Position numbers and translations under genes: made by a program. The notes under the pieces were generated by a model that did not search any database, had not been told where the DNA came from, and worked only from the letters and a program-made list of their open reading frames with translations. A DNA stretch of 64,000 bases from Neolewinella antarctica (lineage in GTDB: Bacteria; Bacteroidota; Bacteroidia; Chitinophagales; Saprospiraceae), in the NCBI RefSeq assembly GCF_011927835.1, contig NZ_JAATJH010000003.1, positions 372,001 through 436,000 on the forward strand, in the 5' to 3' direction. Below are positions 17,561 to 27,327 of this stretch, piece by piece. How positions within the stretch are numbered: the first letter of the stretch is position 1; every line of letters starts with the position of its first letter.

Positions 17561-18478
17561 CTAAACCTTTGCACCCGCGTCCGCGCCCATAACTTCCCCT
17601 GCCCCCGCGAACTTCCGTTCCGCCGCGTAAGCAATGTACCCCGCCAGCGGTACACAAATCAGCACCAGCCACCACGCCGGGACGTCCGCCTCAACCCCCG
17701 TCGGGTCGAACTCGCCGGTGACGTAAGCGATCACGACCTGAATGCCGTTGAACGCCAGGTGCAGCAAAATCGGTACCCACAACGAGCGTGTCCAGTAGTA
17801 AGCGTACCCCAACGAGGCACCGAGCAGGAGCCGTGGTAGAAAGCCCGCGAACTCGATGTGCATCGCGCTGAACAGCGCCGCCGCCACCCAGATGCGGACG
17901 TGGTGATTGCCGCCGAGCCAGCCACCGAGAATGCGGTTTTGTAGCACACCGCGCAGCAACAATTCTTCGCCCAGTCCGGCGGAAACCGCAATGGTCAGAA
18001 ACGCCAGCACGAATTCCGGTACCGACTCCATGCGCAGGATTTGCGCGAGCAGTGCGTCCGTACTCTCCTCGCTATTCACCGCCCATTCCGGGAGGGAGAT
18101 TTGCAAATTCAGGTAGGCGGAGTACGCCACGATGGGTAGGGTGATCACGAAGAAACCGATCGCGTAGCTGAGGCTATAGTCGCGCGGCCCCCGGTCGAGA
18201 TAAACGGACGCCAGCCAGTTGTTGCGGTACACGAACCAGAGGCCGGCGGCGGCGGAGCCGGCAAACATCAGCGTATTGTTCAGGAATAAGCCGAGGCGCA
18301 GCCGCTGCCGCAAGCCCTGGTCGAGGTCTAAGCTGCCGAGATCACTGAGGTCGAGCCCGCCCGACTGCACGAGGCCGAACAGAATGAGTTGACCGACGAT
18401 GAACATAACCAACAAGGCGGCCAAAGTGGCCAGGAAAACCCGGGTGGCGGACCGCGGGGAGTGCGTAAGGGGTATCAT
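17561..18478 (-). CDS. CPBP-family intramembrane glutamic protease
   Basis: 305 residues from the ATG at 18478 (an ATG at 18526 would add 16 polar residues; MIPLTHSPRSATRVFLATLAALL looks like the natural start). Seven to eight hydrophobic segments. The ABI/CPBP catalytic motifs are visible: GLGEELLLRGVLQNR (EExxxR), SAMHIEF (FxxxH-like) and HLAFNG (HxxxN). Related to Rce1; bacterial members process membrane peptides or are of unknown substrate. The C-terminal codons overlap a copy of the GC-rich 16-mer (17571-17586), so the last residues (MGADAGAKV) may be repeat-derived. Confidence 0.88.
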   Translation of the reverse strand: MIPLTHSPRSATRVFLATLAALLVMFIVGQLILFGLVQSGGLDLSDLGSLDLDQGLRQRLRLGLFLNNTLMFAGSAAAGLWFVYRNNWLASVYLDRGPRDYSLSYAIGFFVITLPIVAYSAYLNLQISLPEWAVNSEESTDALLAQILRMESVPEFVLAFLTIAVSAGLGEELLLRGVLQNRILGGWLGGNHHVRIWVAAALFSAMHIEFAGFLPRLLLGASLGYAYYWTRSLWVPILLHLAFNGIQVVIAYVTGEFDPTGVEADVPAWWLVLICVPLAGYIAYAAERKFAGAGEVMGADAGAKV

Positions 18479-18557
18479 ACATAAAGAATTCTGGGGCGTA
18501 AAATAGACCCATATTTTCGTACCCACCCCCGGCCCCGTTAAGACCGCCCGCCCGCCT

Positions 18558-18566
18558 TACCTTCGC
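18558..18566 (+). promoter_or_regulatory. -7 box of composite glycosyltransferase, leaderless configuration
   Basis: TACCTTCGC ends 3 nt before the ATG at 18570. Confidence 0.5.
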
Positions 18567-18569
18567 GCC

Positions 18570-20501
18570 ATGCAGCTATCCGTTGTCATCGTTAACTACA
18601 ACGTCCGGTATTTTCTGGAGCAGGCGCTGCTGAGCGTCGAGCGCGCCGTGCGGGGGATGGAGGCGGAGGTGTTTGTGGTGGACAATAACTCGGTCGACAA
18701 CTCCGTCACGATGGTCCGCGAGCGTTTTCCTTGGGTGGAGGTGATCGCCAACGAGCACAACCCGGGTTTTGCGGTGGCGAACAACCAGGCGATCGTGCGG
18801 AGTAGCGGCAAGTACGTCCTGATCCTGAACCCCGATACGGTCGTTGAAGAAGACACTTTTCGAAAGTGCTTCGCCTTCATGGAAGCTAACCCGGTGGCCG
18901 GTGCCGTGGGGGTAAGAATGATCGACGGAACGGGCCAATTTTTGCCGGAAAGTAAGCGGGGTTTGCCAACGCCGTGGGTAGCCTTTACGAAGGCTTTCGG
19001 ATTGGCGCGGCTGTTCTCCAAATCGCCGCGCTTCAACGGCTACCACCTCGGTTACCTAGACGAGCACGAAACACACGAAGTGGGCGCGCTCGCGGGAGCC
19101 TACATGTGGATGAGGAGCAGTGCTTTAGAAAAGATCGGCCTGCTGGACGAAGCATTTTTCATGTACGGCGAAGACATCGACTGGTCGTACCGCATGACGT
19201 TGGGCGGCTACAAAAACTACTACTTCCCGGAGACGACCATCATTCACTACAAGGGAGAAAGCACGAAGCGGGGTAGCCTGAACTACGTGCGCGTTTTCTA
19301 CCAGGCGATGATCATTTTCGCGCGCAAGCACTTTACCGGGCGGCAAGGTAATCTGTTCGTGCTGCTCATGCAGGTGGCGATCTACGTGCGCGCCCTAATG
19401 ACGGTCGTCGCCAACGTCTGGCGCGCTTTCCGTTTCCCGTTACTTGATGCTACGGGCATTTATTTGGGATTGCTGGTGATCAAGTTGCTGTGGGCGGGTT
19501 ACCACTTTGGCGATGTCGGCTACTTCAATGAAACCATTAATTACGTTCATTTCCCGGCCTACACACTGCTCTGGATTACGTGTGTTTTTCTGGGGGGTGG
19601 CTACGAGAAGCCTTTTGACCTGGGGCGGCTGTTTAAGAGCCTGGGCATCGGTACGCTCGTGCTGTTTTCGATTTACGGATTGCTGCCGGAACTGTACCGA
19701 CCGAGCCGGGCGCTGCTACTGCTCGGTGCGGCGTGGGCGGCGAGCTGGATGCTGATCGTGCGCGGCGTAGCCCACCTGGCCACGTTCGGTCACCTGAATT
19801 TCGCCACCGATGAATTACCGAAGATGCTCATCGTCGGTACGGTGGACGAGGGGAACCGAGCCTTGAGTTTGCTCCAGCGTGTCGGTGCCCGCCGCAATTA
19901 CCTCGGGCGCATCTCCGTTCCCGCCGCAATCAACGATTCCGAAGCGGTCGGTAGGGCGGAGCGACTGGCTGACTTTACGGAAGTCTACCGCGCGGAAGAA
20001 CTCCTTTTTTGCTCAAAAGACATTAGTAACCACCAAATCCAAACTTGGATGAGCGCCTTGGGGCCCGCCATCAGCTACCGCATTCTGCCCGAGGATAGCC
20101 ACACCATTATTGGTAGCCAGGGAAAAAACCGCACTGGTACCCTGTACACCATCGACGTTCGTTGGCGAATCGACGAGCCAGTTAATCGGCGGGGTAAATG
20201 GCTGCTGGACCGGGGGCTGGCTCTTCTCCTACTCCTAACCTGGCCGCTTCACGCACTCTTTACCTGGCGAGGAAAACTCAGTTTCAAAAATATTTTAGGC
20301 GTGCTAACGGGTAAGAAAAGTTGGGTAGGCTACGCCCCGGTAGGGCAGCCACAGCTCAACTTACCAAAGATCAAGCCCGGGGTGCTGAATCCAGCGATTA
20401 ACCAGCTAGTGACGGACGAGGAAACGCTACGTCACCTGAACGTCTTTTACGCCCGTGATTATTCGGTCGGGCGGGATTTGGCCATTGTATTCGGTAGGTA
20501 G
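18570..20501 (+). CDS. GT2 glycosyltransferase fused to degenerate sugar-phosphate transferase-like region
   Basis: 643 residues in three parts. Residues 1-260 are a GT-A family 2 transferase (LSVVIVNYNVRYFLEQALLS; VVDNNSVDNSV; LILNPDTVVEED with the metal-binding DxD-like NPDT; FMYGEDIDWSYRMTLGG). Residues ~265-420 carry several TM helices. The remainder looks like the rear of a WcaJ/WbaP-type polyprenyl-phosphate hexose-1-phosphate transferase: a Rossmann-like segment (KMLIVGTVDEGNRALSLLQ), one TM, then NILGVLTGKKSWVGYAPVG and KPGVLNPA matching the SLVGPRP and KPGI blocks. The catalytic middle (KFRTM-like, DELPQ) is missing. The first domain is likely active in surface glycan synthesis; the last may only anchor or regulate. 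Confidence 0.82.
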   Translation: MQLSVVIVNYNVRYFLEQALLSVERAVRGMEAEVFVVDNNSVDNSVTMVRERFPWVEVIANEHNPGFAVANNQAIVRSSGKYVLILNPDTVVEEDTFRKCFAFMEANPVAGAVGVRMIDGTGQFLPESKRGLPTPWVAFTKAFGLARLFSKSPRFNGYHLGYLDEHETHEVGALAGAYMWMRSSALEKIGLLDEAFFMYGEDIDWSYRMTLGGYKNYYFPETTIIHYKGESTKRGSLNYVRVFYQAMIIFARKHFTGRQGNLFVLLMQVAIYVRALMTVVANVWRAFRFPLLDATGIYLGLLVIKLLWAGYHFGDVGYFNETINYVHFPAYTLLWITCVFLGGGYEKPFDLGRLFKSLGIGTLVLFSIYGLLPELYRPSRALLLLGAAWAASWMLIVRGVAHLATFGHLNFATDELPKMLIVGTVDEGNRALSLLQRVGARRNYLGRISVPAAINDSEAVGRAERLADFTEVYRAEELLFCSKDISNHQIQTWMSALGPAISYRILPEDSHTIIGSQGKNRTGTLYTIDVRWRIDEPVNRRGKWLLDRGLALLLLLTWPLHALFTWRGKLSFKNILGVLTGKKSWVGYAPVGQPQLNLPKIKPGVLNPAINQLVTDEETLRHLNVFYARDYSVGRDLAIVFGR

Positions 20502-20619
20502 GATTGTGTGTATCTGGACGATTCGCCGTCCCGTAGCGCGCGAGAAGTAAAGGTGATACTTTGGTCAGTGCGCCGTCTCGGCGCGCGGGAGGTCCCGGAT
20601 GCTTGTGAAGAATCTACTC

Positions 20620-20760
20620 GCGCCGGGACGGCCCATCGACCGGACTTAATATTCGGGAACGAACCTCTAGAACGCGCGGATTAGTTGCTTGCACCGGGAA
20701 GGCTTATCGACCGGACGTATCATTTCAAGTAAGAATCCGTAGAATGCACAGCTTAAATGT
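20620..20760. repeat. Two degenerate 71-bp direct repeats
   Basis: CCGGGACGGCCCATCGACCG (from 20623) and CCGGGAAGGCTTATCGACCG (from 20694) start two diverged copies; both continue to ..CGTAGAA/CTCTAGAA. Upstream (20530-20600) an inverted, GC-rich relative is visible. The whole 20502-20784 gap holds these repeats and no gene. Confidence 0.65.
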
Positions 20761-20784
20761 CTGGCTACCCAACAAGCTTACGCG

Positions 20785-22020
20785 CTACTTCCGTCGGGCC
20801 TCGATTCCCCCGGGGCTAGCCCGCCGCAACCGCACGTTCATATCTACCCGCCGATCGTCGTGGATCACTACGGTACGCAACTGGGGTAAGTAGCCGGCGG
20901 CCGAGAACTTGACTTCGTAAGTACCGGCGGTGAGGTAGCGGTGGAAATCGCCCGTCTCCCGGTCAGCGATGACGTCGGAATTTTGGTGGTCGTGGTCCGG
21001 GATGATTACGTTGGCGGCAATGGGCTGCCCGGTGAGGTCGTCGATGACGAAGCCGTGCAGGCCGTTGCGGGCTTCGTTTAAATAACCGTAGATCGGCGTG
21101 CGAACAAAGGTCCAGAGCTCCGCAAGCCCACCGGCGGGGAAGCGTTTGACGTCGCTGACTTCCAGGGTCGCTTCGCGGCAGCGGTGGTAGTAGTTCATGT
21201 AGTCCTGGCGGGAGCCGGCGATGGGGTACCAGTCGTGGCCGTTCGTAACGCCGTTTTGCCGGTCGTCGAAGTAGTTCGCGCGGCCGCTGGCAATCTGCGC
21301 GCGCTGGGCGAACTCGCGGCTGACGCGCCGCCACCAGACGTTGTCCGGGTGGCGGTTACGGTAAGTATCCCAGGGGTAATTGAAGACTTCGGCGCCACCG
21401 TGCACGTTCAGGGCCAGGTCGAAACCGTGGCTGCGGGCGGCCCGCATAAAGATTTGGGTTTCGGGCTGGTAGGTTTGCCCGTCCGGGTGGGCACCGTCGT
21501 CCGGATCGGGATAGTTGCGGTTGAGGTCGACTCCGTTGGCGTTGCCGCGGCGGGAGCGGGCGAGGCTGCGGTCGTTGTGGTGGTAGGCGCCGTCGGGGTT
21601 GGCGAGGGGGTTGATGTAGATTTCCAAATCGTCCAGCAGGCGGGTGCGGTCGTGGCGGAGCAAGTCTTCGGCGAGTTGGAGCATCAGCCAGTAGCCGGCT
21701 AGTTCATCGCCGTGCATGGCGGCGGTGCACAGGACCTTAGGTTTTCCGGCCGTGGTAGCGATGTCTTTGGTGATGCGGAGGGTAAGAATTCTGCGGCCGG
21801 AAGGCAGCGTGCCCCAGTCTTCCAGTTCGCATACGTCCGGGTACAGATCGGCAAAGCGCTCCATGAGCGATACGTACTCACCGTAAGTCGGGTACTCATT
21901 GTGGGGGACGATCCTGACTTTAGGAAGCTGGATCGTAGGGCCGGAAAGAACGACTTGCGCACGCACTACACCACCAAAAAGGATGGGAAGGAGTAGTAAA
22001 GAGAGCAAGTACGACTTCAT
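20785..22020 (-). CDS. M14 zinc carboxypeptidase with C-terminal regulatory-like domain, secreted
   Basis: 411 residues from ATG 22020 (MKSYLLSLLLLPILFGGVVRAQ is the signal peptide; the 8 residues before it in the open frame are unlikely). Zn ligands His103 and Glu106 in MHGDE and His207 in NVHGG, substrate-binding NPDG and DLNRNYP, and the catalytic Glu287 in EATLEVSD: a complete M14 site. The last ~85 residues form a carboxypeptidase-regulatory-like beta sandwich (GFVIDDLTGQPIAANVIIPDHDHQ ... GTYEVKFSAAGYLPQLRTVVI). No T9SS tail is evident, so periplasmic or outer-membrane location by the Sec route is inferred. Probably degrades peptides as nutrients. Confidence 0.92.
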   Translation of the reverse strand: MKSYLLSLLLLPILFGGVVRAQVVLSGPTIQLPKVRIVPHNEYPTYGEYVSLMERFADLYPDVCELEDWGTLPSGRRILTLRITKDIATTAGKPKVLCTAAMHGDELAGYWLMLQLAEDLLRHDRTRLLDDLEIYINPLANPDGAYHHNDRSLARSRRGNANGVDLNRNYPDPDDGAHPDGQTYQPETQIFMRAARSHGFDLALNVHGGAEVFNYPWDTYRNRHPDNVWWRRVSREFAQRAQIASGRANYFDDRQNGVTNGHDWYPIAGSRQDYMNYYHRCREATLEVSDVKRFPAGGLAELWTFVRTPIYGYLNEARNGLHGFVIDDLTGQPIAANVIIPDHDHQNSDVIADRETGDFHRYLTAGTYEVKFSAAGYLPQLRTVVIHDDRRVDMNVRLRRASPGGIEARRK

Positions 22021-22249
22021 GTGAGAAAAATATAGCATAACCACGGAACCGTCATCAACCAGGCGGGCGGTACCAAGCCAAACGATCAGAATCAGCGAGG
22101 GTTCACCATCAGCTCAGTGTAGCCCCCAACGCAGCATCTCGGTACTTAGCTTACGTTGAGCCCTTAGGTTCGAACCCGGTTGCGGTACGAATCGACCGGG
22201 ATCTATTCAGTTCAGAGCTGCCGGGAGATTTGCGTTTCCCAAAAACTCC

Positions 22250-22265
22250 GCACCTGCGACCGCGC
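22250..22265 (+). repeat. GC-rich 16-mer variant
   Basis: GCACCTGCGACCGCGC, one mismatch, 16 nt past the stop of the next (minus) gene. Confidence 0.6.
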
Positions 22266-22281
22266 AAAAATCTTGCCAAGT

Positions 22282-25059
22282 CTATTCCCCCCGCACCAGC
22301 TCAATGTACCCCGAAACCGGTTCCGCGGAAGGCATAACCCCTTCCAGACGCTGTTCGAAGACGATACCGACGTAGTAGTAAGTCCCGGAAGCCAGCACGT
22401 CACCACCCGGGTTAGTACCGTCCCAGTTCAGCGCTGGGTCTTCCGTTTCGAAAACTAATTGACCCCAGCGGTTGAATATTTGAAACTCTACCCGCTCGAT
22501 GAAGCAACGGCTGATTGGCACGAACGCCTCGTTCTGACCGTCACCGTTCGGCGTGAAGGCGTTTGGCAATTCGTAGATGGGACAGTTGGTAACACAAATT
22601 ACCTCGCTCGGCGCGCTTTCATTACCATTAAGGTCGAAGGCCGTGATGCGGTAGCATCCCGTAATACCATCCGTGGGGAAGTCATCGTAGGTGAGTAGGT
22701 CTGCCTGCTGGACCTCCGCAATCTCCACGAACGACCCATCCGGCGTTTTGCTGAAGTAAATCCGGTAACCAGCCACGTCATCCGTACCGCACGATCCGCT
22801 ACCGGGCATCCAGGTCAGGGTATTGAAAAGACTGCCCTGATCCGTACAGTCCGCACCCCGCTCGCAGGGGCTAATGATACTCAGCACTGGCGGGCAGGGC
22901 GGCACGTTATCTATCGGCGTGAGGCAAATCTCCTGGCTGGTGTTGAGCAGCGGGGAGGGTAGGCCGTCCACGTTGTACGTACCGACGGCCTCGATCAAGT
23001 AACAGTACTCCTCGCCGTTCTGTAGGCCATCATCCCGGTAATTCTGCTGGTCGGTCGAGTCGATCACGGTGAAGTCCGTTTCCCCCGGTGCCCGGCGCAG
23101 CACAAAATAACTGACGTTCGTCCAGGGGACGAGCGCCGTCCAGTTCAGGTCGTTGGCATCGTCGGTTGGTGCTCCACCCAGGCGAACGCTACTGCCGGGT
23201 TGGCCTTCCCCGAAGGGCGTGTCCCGATCCTCTACGAACAACTCGATCAAGTAGGAATAGGCAACCCCATCCGTATTCAAGCCGGTGTCCGTAAAACAAG
23301 TGTCAACCTCCTGGGCAAAGAACTCGCGGGTGAACGTAATGACTTCACTGAAGGCGGAAAGATCGTTGGTTTGTCCTTCCGCGCGGCTCAGCACGTAGCG
23401 GTAAGGGCCTCCGTTCACCAGGGTGTCGAGGGCGTTGGCGTCGGGTAGGATCCAGCACACGTCGATTTCCCCACTACCCGGGTCGGTGGTGATGACGTCG
23501 ACTTTAGTGAGCAGCGGAATATTGCGGGCCAATTGCACACAAATTTCCTCGGAGGCAAGCGACTCCAGCCGGCCCGAAAAGAAGTTCGTGTTGGCAATGA
23601 CCTTGCCGAACTGGGCCACGACGCGGTAACAATAGGTGCGCCCCGGTTGAATGTCCTGGTCCAGGAACACGTAACGGCCGTCGACCATTTCCATCGTGAC
23701 CGGGTCCGTCAGGCGGGTGTAGCCCTCGCCGGCCAGACCGGTGACGCAAGTATCAACTACGAAAGGGTTGCTACCGATGCGGCGGTAAACGTTGAAGCCT
23801 TCGAATTCCGGATCGGGCTGACCCTCGCAGAAATAAGGTTTGTCCCAGCTCAGCGTAATACTCTCGTCCTCCACGAGGGTGGTCAGACCGAGCGGTGGCG
23901 GCGCGACGACCTTGATGGATACCGCCTTCAGAGTTGCCAGGCCGCCCAGTTGATCACCGACCGAAAATCGCTGGAAAAAGTCATCTTCCGCCCGGAACAC
24001 GACGATGTACGGCTGGTCGCTGATTTGCGAGCAGTCCGGCCGCCAACGGAACGTGCGCACGAAGGGGTCCTCGTTGTAGGTAGCGTCATTGGGTTGAAAA
24101 GCGGCCGGGTTATCCAGCAAATCGAACGGTCGGCCACTGGCTTCCAGGCGGACGAGCTGCTCCACGTCCGTAACGGGCGCACCCGCGATCACGTCGAACT
24201 CGAGTATATCTCCGGCGACGACACAGATTTCTTCGAACGGAATGTCCAACGTCGGCGGGTCGTTGTTGCATTCGGAGACAAAGATCTGCATGTCCCGCAC
24301 GACCGTGTCGAGCGGTTGGCCGTTGCGGAAAGATTTTATGAGGAAGGCTAGGTTGTATTCGCCCGACACGGCCGGCGCGTTCCAGGTGATCTGGCCGGTG
24401 CGCTCGTTGATGATGAGGCTACCCGTCGGGCCGCGATATTCATTGGGCAGCACGTAGTCGGGGATCGGTACGTTGGGTCCGCTCTGCGCGCTGGTAAACT
24501 CATAAGCTAGGGAGTCACCGTCCACGTCGAAAGCGCCGGGGTTGTGCGTCCAAACGGAGCCGACGCAGGCATTTTCGATGGGGATCTGGGTGAGCTCCGG
24601 GCTATTGTTACACGGGCCCTGTAGGGGGGAAGTCACCGTATAAACCGTGTAGACGCTGAAGGAGATGCCGACCGATGGACTATTGATTATGTTCAGCACG
24701 TTGGCCACCCGGTTCTGGTCCTGGAAGCTGATGAAGTAGCTCCCCGCGCCGGGGTAGACGTGGCACATTCGGTATTCGTTCCGCTGGATGCCGTTGCCGA
24801 TGGAAAATTTGTTGGTCCGCGTAATGTACTCGGGGGGCGCGCCGTCTCCCCAGGAAAGCTTCAGGCTATCCCGGTCGACTTCCGCCTGCGCGATTTCCGT
24901 GTAGGTGATAATGGTGGCGCAGGCGGTATTCTGGTTGGCAAAACTGCAGTCCGCCGCCGACCGCACAATAATTTCACCCGCACGGTTGTGGGTGGCCTGC
25001 AGGAGCAGGGGTAAAAACAATAGGGAAAATAGCAGGATAAAGTTACGCATGGGCCGCAT
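22282..25059 (-). CDS. Large secreted protein with gliding-motility-type (T9SS type B) C-terminal domain
   Basis: 925 residues (or 922 from the second ATG at 25050). Signal peptide RNFILLFSLLFLPLLLQATHN, cleaved near ATHNRAG, a start common to Bacteroidota gliding-motility-associated adhesins. Several beta-sandwich/PKD-like and fibronectin-III-like segments follow (for example PLGLTTLVEDESITLSWDKP; DLNWTALVPWTNVSYFVLRR; FNTLTWMPGSGSCGTDDVAGY). The end carries the CHU_C/type B sorting domain: LPNAFTPNGDGQNEAFVP, FNRWGQLVFET, NWDGTNPGGDVLASGTYYY. It is exported by T9SS; an adhesin or surface-structure role is inferred. Many paired cysteines suggest disulfides. Confidence 0.9.
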   Translation of the reverse strand: MRPMRNFILLFSLLFLPLLLQATHNRAGEIIVRSAADCSFANQNTACATIITYTEIAQAEVDRDSLKLSWGDGAPPEYITRTNKFSIGNGIQRNEYRMCHVYPGAGSYFISFQDQNRVANVLNIINSPSVGISFSVYTVYTVTSPLQGPCNNSPELTQIPIENACVGSVWTHNPGAFDVDGDSLAYEFTSAQSGPNVPIPDYVLPNEYRGPTGSLIINERTGQITWNAPAVSGEYNLAFLIKSFRNGQPLDTVVRDMQIFVSECNNDPPTLDIPFEEICVVAGDILEFDVIAGAPVTDVEQLVRLEASGRPFDLLDNPAAFQPNDATYNEDPFVRTFRWRPDCSQISDQPYIVVFRAEDDFFQRFSVGDQLGGLATLKAVSIKVVAPPPLGLTTLVEDESITLSWDKPYFCEGQPDPEFEGFNVYRRIGSNPFVVDTCVTGLAGEGYTRLTDPVTMEMVDGRYVFLDQDIQPGRTYCYRVVAQFGKVIANTNFFSGRLESLASEEICVQLARNIPLLTKVDVITTDPGSGEIDVCWILPDANALDTLVNGGPYRYVLSRAEGQTNDLSAFSEVITFTREFFAQEVDTCFTDTGLNTDGVAYSYLIELFVEDRDTPFGEGQPGSSVRLGGAPTDDANDLNWTALVPWTNVSYFVLRRAPGETDFTVIDSTDQQNYRDDGLQNGEEYCYLIEAVGTYNVDGLPSPLLNTSQEICLTPIDNVPPCPPVLSIISPCERGADCTDQGSLFNTLTWMPGSGSCGTDDVAGYRIYFSKTPDGSFVEIAEVQQADLLTYDDFPTDGITGCYRITAFDLNGNESAPSEVICVTNCPIYELPNAFTPNGDGQNEAFVPISRCFIERVEFQIFNRWGQLVFETEDPALNWDGTNPGGDVLASGTYYYVGIVFEQRLEGVMPSAEPVSGYIELVRGE

Positions 25060-25626
25060 CGGTTGAGCGAACGGCTTGGTGTAGCGCTACCGTTCGACGT
25101 ACTAACGCCTAAAGTACGGTTTTGCTTTTGCCGTGGTTGTCGCCCGGCGGTGATTTTGTTGATTTACTGTTGCCGAAGGCTTATTTGGGAGGGTGCGCGG
25201 CCGCGGGTGCCGGGGAAGTTTCGGGAGGCAAAACCGAGTAGACGCGAACGAACGAGTAGATAACTAGTGAGGTTTCCGTTCCATCCGGCCTGCCCGGTAG
25301 CACGTAGTGATATCCGCGCACGCCGGGTAAGGTAGCGACCGCCGGGTCGCGATTTGCTTAACTGATAAAACCGAACCGTTAAATAGGTATTATTGGCGAT
25401 TGGCTGATAAAATGAGGTGCCAGATTAAAGCCGACATAAATTGGAGTCATTCTTACGCCTCTACCGCGTAACATTCTTCGCAAGCACCTGAAAAATTATT
25501 TTCCACTGGTCCGGCCGTCCATCACTACGGCTACGCCCGGGACCGGTTGCGAGCCTATCGCAACCGGTGCGTAGCGACTCAGTAAGGAAGTCTTAGTCTT
25601 TCGATAACCTAATTGCCTTTCCCACT
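25060..25626. other. Gene-free spacer, 567 bp
   Basis: No convincing gene. It holds a GC-rich 16-mer variant (25195-25210, GCACCCGCGGCCGCGC on minus) and a perfect 11-bp hairpin ACCGGTTGCGA (25542-25552) / TCGCAACCGGT (25558-25568). The part nearest 25627 is probably the promoter region of the next gene, but no box is certain. Confidence 0.6.
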
Positions 25627-27291
25627 ATGCTGAAATACAAACTACCACTTCTTCTCCTGGTCATGATTTTGTTGATCGTCAACCACAGTCCACTTAGTGC
25701 GCAAGTCGTCACGGTATCCGACGGAGACCCGAACTGCTTCGGTAATGGCATAGATTTTCTACTAACGGGTACCAACACGGCGGGCTACAACGTGTATCAA
25801 TCCGGTACCAATAGCGGCACCCTGGAAATCTATAACCGGAATGGTCAATGGCGACTGGGCTACGACGACCCCGACCCGAGTAAGGAACTCATTTTCAACT
25901 TCGCCGATTATAACTCTACCCCCAACCCGCCGAATAGCTCCGTAGTTAATTGGGTCACTACCCAGGCTGGTATAGATGACGGCTGCCCCGCCGACATTAC
26001 CGTGGCCGGCTCCGGTACGCAATCCGAACTGGGCGGCGACCCCTGCGACGCGTCCGGTGGCGATAGCGACGGTGACGGCGTCTGCGACGACAGCGATAGC
26101 TGCCCGGGTTCCGATGATAACCAAAACCAGGACGGCGACGACTTGCCCGACGGCTGCGACCCCAACCCGACCGTTTTCGACGGGGTCGTGGTCGATGACG
26201 GAACTTGTCTCACGTCCACCGCCGGGGAAGACTTGTTATTCGTGGACAATGGCCTCGACGCTACCGGCCGCAAAACCTACCGCAACGCAAATACCTCGCG
26301 CCGCGATGCCGAACTCCTTTACAATACGGCGACCGAGCGCTGGGAGATTCGTAGCGTGCTGGAACCCGGGTTTGTGTACTACTTCAATGATTTTGCCAGC
26401 CTACCCAACGCCCCTACCTCCACGGCACGGGGGTGGCAGATCGGATCCCGCAATTCATGCTCCTTCGTGCCGCTCGTAAGCGGGTCGGAAGCGCAGGGCA
26501 ACCTCGGCTGTTCGGTAGGTCTGGCATCGGTAATGGTCACCGACGTTAGCAACGGTAACGGCGGCGACGGAACGATTACACTCAGGTCGGATAGTCCGCG
26601 TGCTTCCGACCGCTTCAGTATCGATGGCCCCGTACAGCGTACCAACACTAGCGGAGACTTCGCCGGGCTGCCCGGGGGTGATTACGTCGTACTGGTTAGA
26701 GACGATCGTTTTCCGCAAGGAGACTGCCAGGATACTGACGATGCCTTTGTATTCGACCGCGCACTTCCCCACGCGCTCGTGAGTTTCGACGCTTTCGCAG
26801 CGGCTAAAACCAATGTTATACGCTGGACTACCGCCAATGAGGTCGATGTGCAGTGGCACGACGTGGAACGTAGCCCGAACGGCTCCGGCAACTGGACAAC
26901 AATCATCCGCGACCGCGCCACCGCTAATGCTTCCGGAGGCCACGAATACGTCGTTTACGACACCAAACCCGTCCCATCGGCTTATTATCGCTTGCACAGC
27001 TACGATTACGATGGCCACGAGCAGCTGGGGCCGTCCGTTTTTGTGCAGAGAGATACACCGGCGGAAACCTTCCGGATATTTCCTAATCCAGTCGATGCGT
27101 TTCTCACGGTTACCACCCTGGCGAACGACAAAACGGAGCGTTTCCGCTTAACGGATGCCCGGGGGCGGACCTTGCGCCAAATCGACCTGCCCGCCGGTCA
27201 GCGCGTAATTGAGATACGGACGGGTGACTTACCAGCGGGCTTCTACGTGCTCACCGATGGTCGTCAGTTTACGCGCTTCGTCAAGAAATAA
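25627..27291 (+). CDS. T9SS-secreted protein with duplicated N-terminal domain and Ca-binding-type Asp repeats
   Basis: 554 residues. Signal peptide MLKYKLPLLLLVMILLIVN..LSAQ. Two homologous ~85-residue modules (about 27-115 and 180-275): each begins VVxVxDGxxC, has YNVYQSG/KTYRNAN, then LEIYNRNGQWRLGY / ELLYNTATERWEIRS, and LIFNFADYNSTPNPPNSSVVNW / YYFNDFASLPNAPTSTARGW. Between them is a thrombospondin-3-like Asp-rich linker (GDSDGDGVCDDSDSCPGSDDNQNQ). The C-terminus is a T9SS type A domain (FRIFPNPVDAFLTVTT ... GFYVLTD). It probably heads an operon with the two tail-collar genes that follow (36- and 20-nt gaps). Function unknown. Confidence 0.85.
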   Translation: MLKYKLPLLLLVMILLIVNHSPLSAQVVTVSDGDPNCFGNGIDFLLTGTNTAGYNVYQSGTNSGTLEIYNRNGQWRLGYDDPDPSKELIFNFADYNSTPNPPNSSVVNWVTTQAGIDDGCPADITVAGSGTQSELGGDPCDASGGDSDGDGVCDDSDSCPGSDDNQNQDGDDLPDGCDPNPTVFDGVVVDDGTCLTSTAGEDLLFVDNGLDATGRKTYRNANTSRRDAELLYNTATERWEIRSVLEPGFVYYFNDFASLPNAPTSTARGWQIGSRNSCSFVPLVSGSEAQGNLGCSVGLASVMVTDVSNGNGGDGTITLRSDSPRASDRFSIDGPVQRTNTSGDFAGLPGGDYVVLVRDDRFPQGDCQDTDDAFVFDRALPHALVSFDAFAAAKTNVIRWTTANEVDVQWHDVERSPNGSGNWTTIIRDRATANASGGHEYVVYDTKPVPSAYYRLHSYDYDGHEQLGPSVFVQRDTPAETFRIFPNPVDAFLTVTTLANDKTERFRLTDARGRTLRQIDLPAGQRVIEIRTGDLPAGFYVLTDGRQFTRFVKK

Positions 27292-27327
27292 CTACGCCTT
27301 TCTCACCCTTTAACTCTCCCCTGAACT

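Noticed and set aside
22130-22210. tRNA-like T-arm (GGTTCGAACCC) downstream of the M14 carboxypeptidase
   Set aside because: The stem does not pair as a 5-bp T-arm, and no acceptor, D-arm or anticodon arm fits around it.
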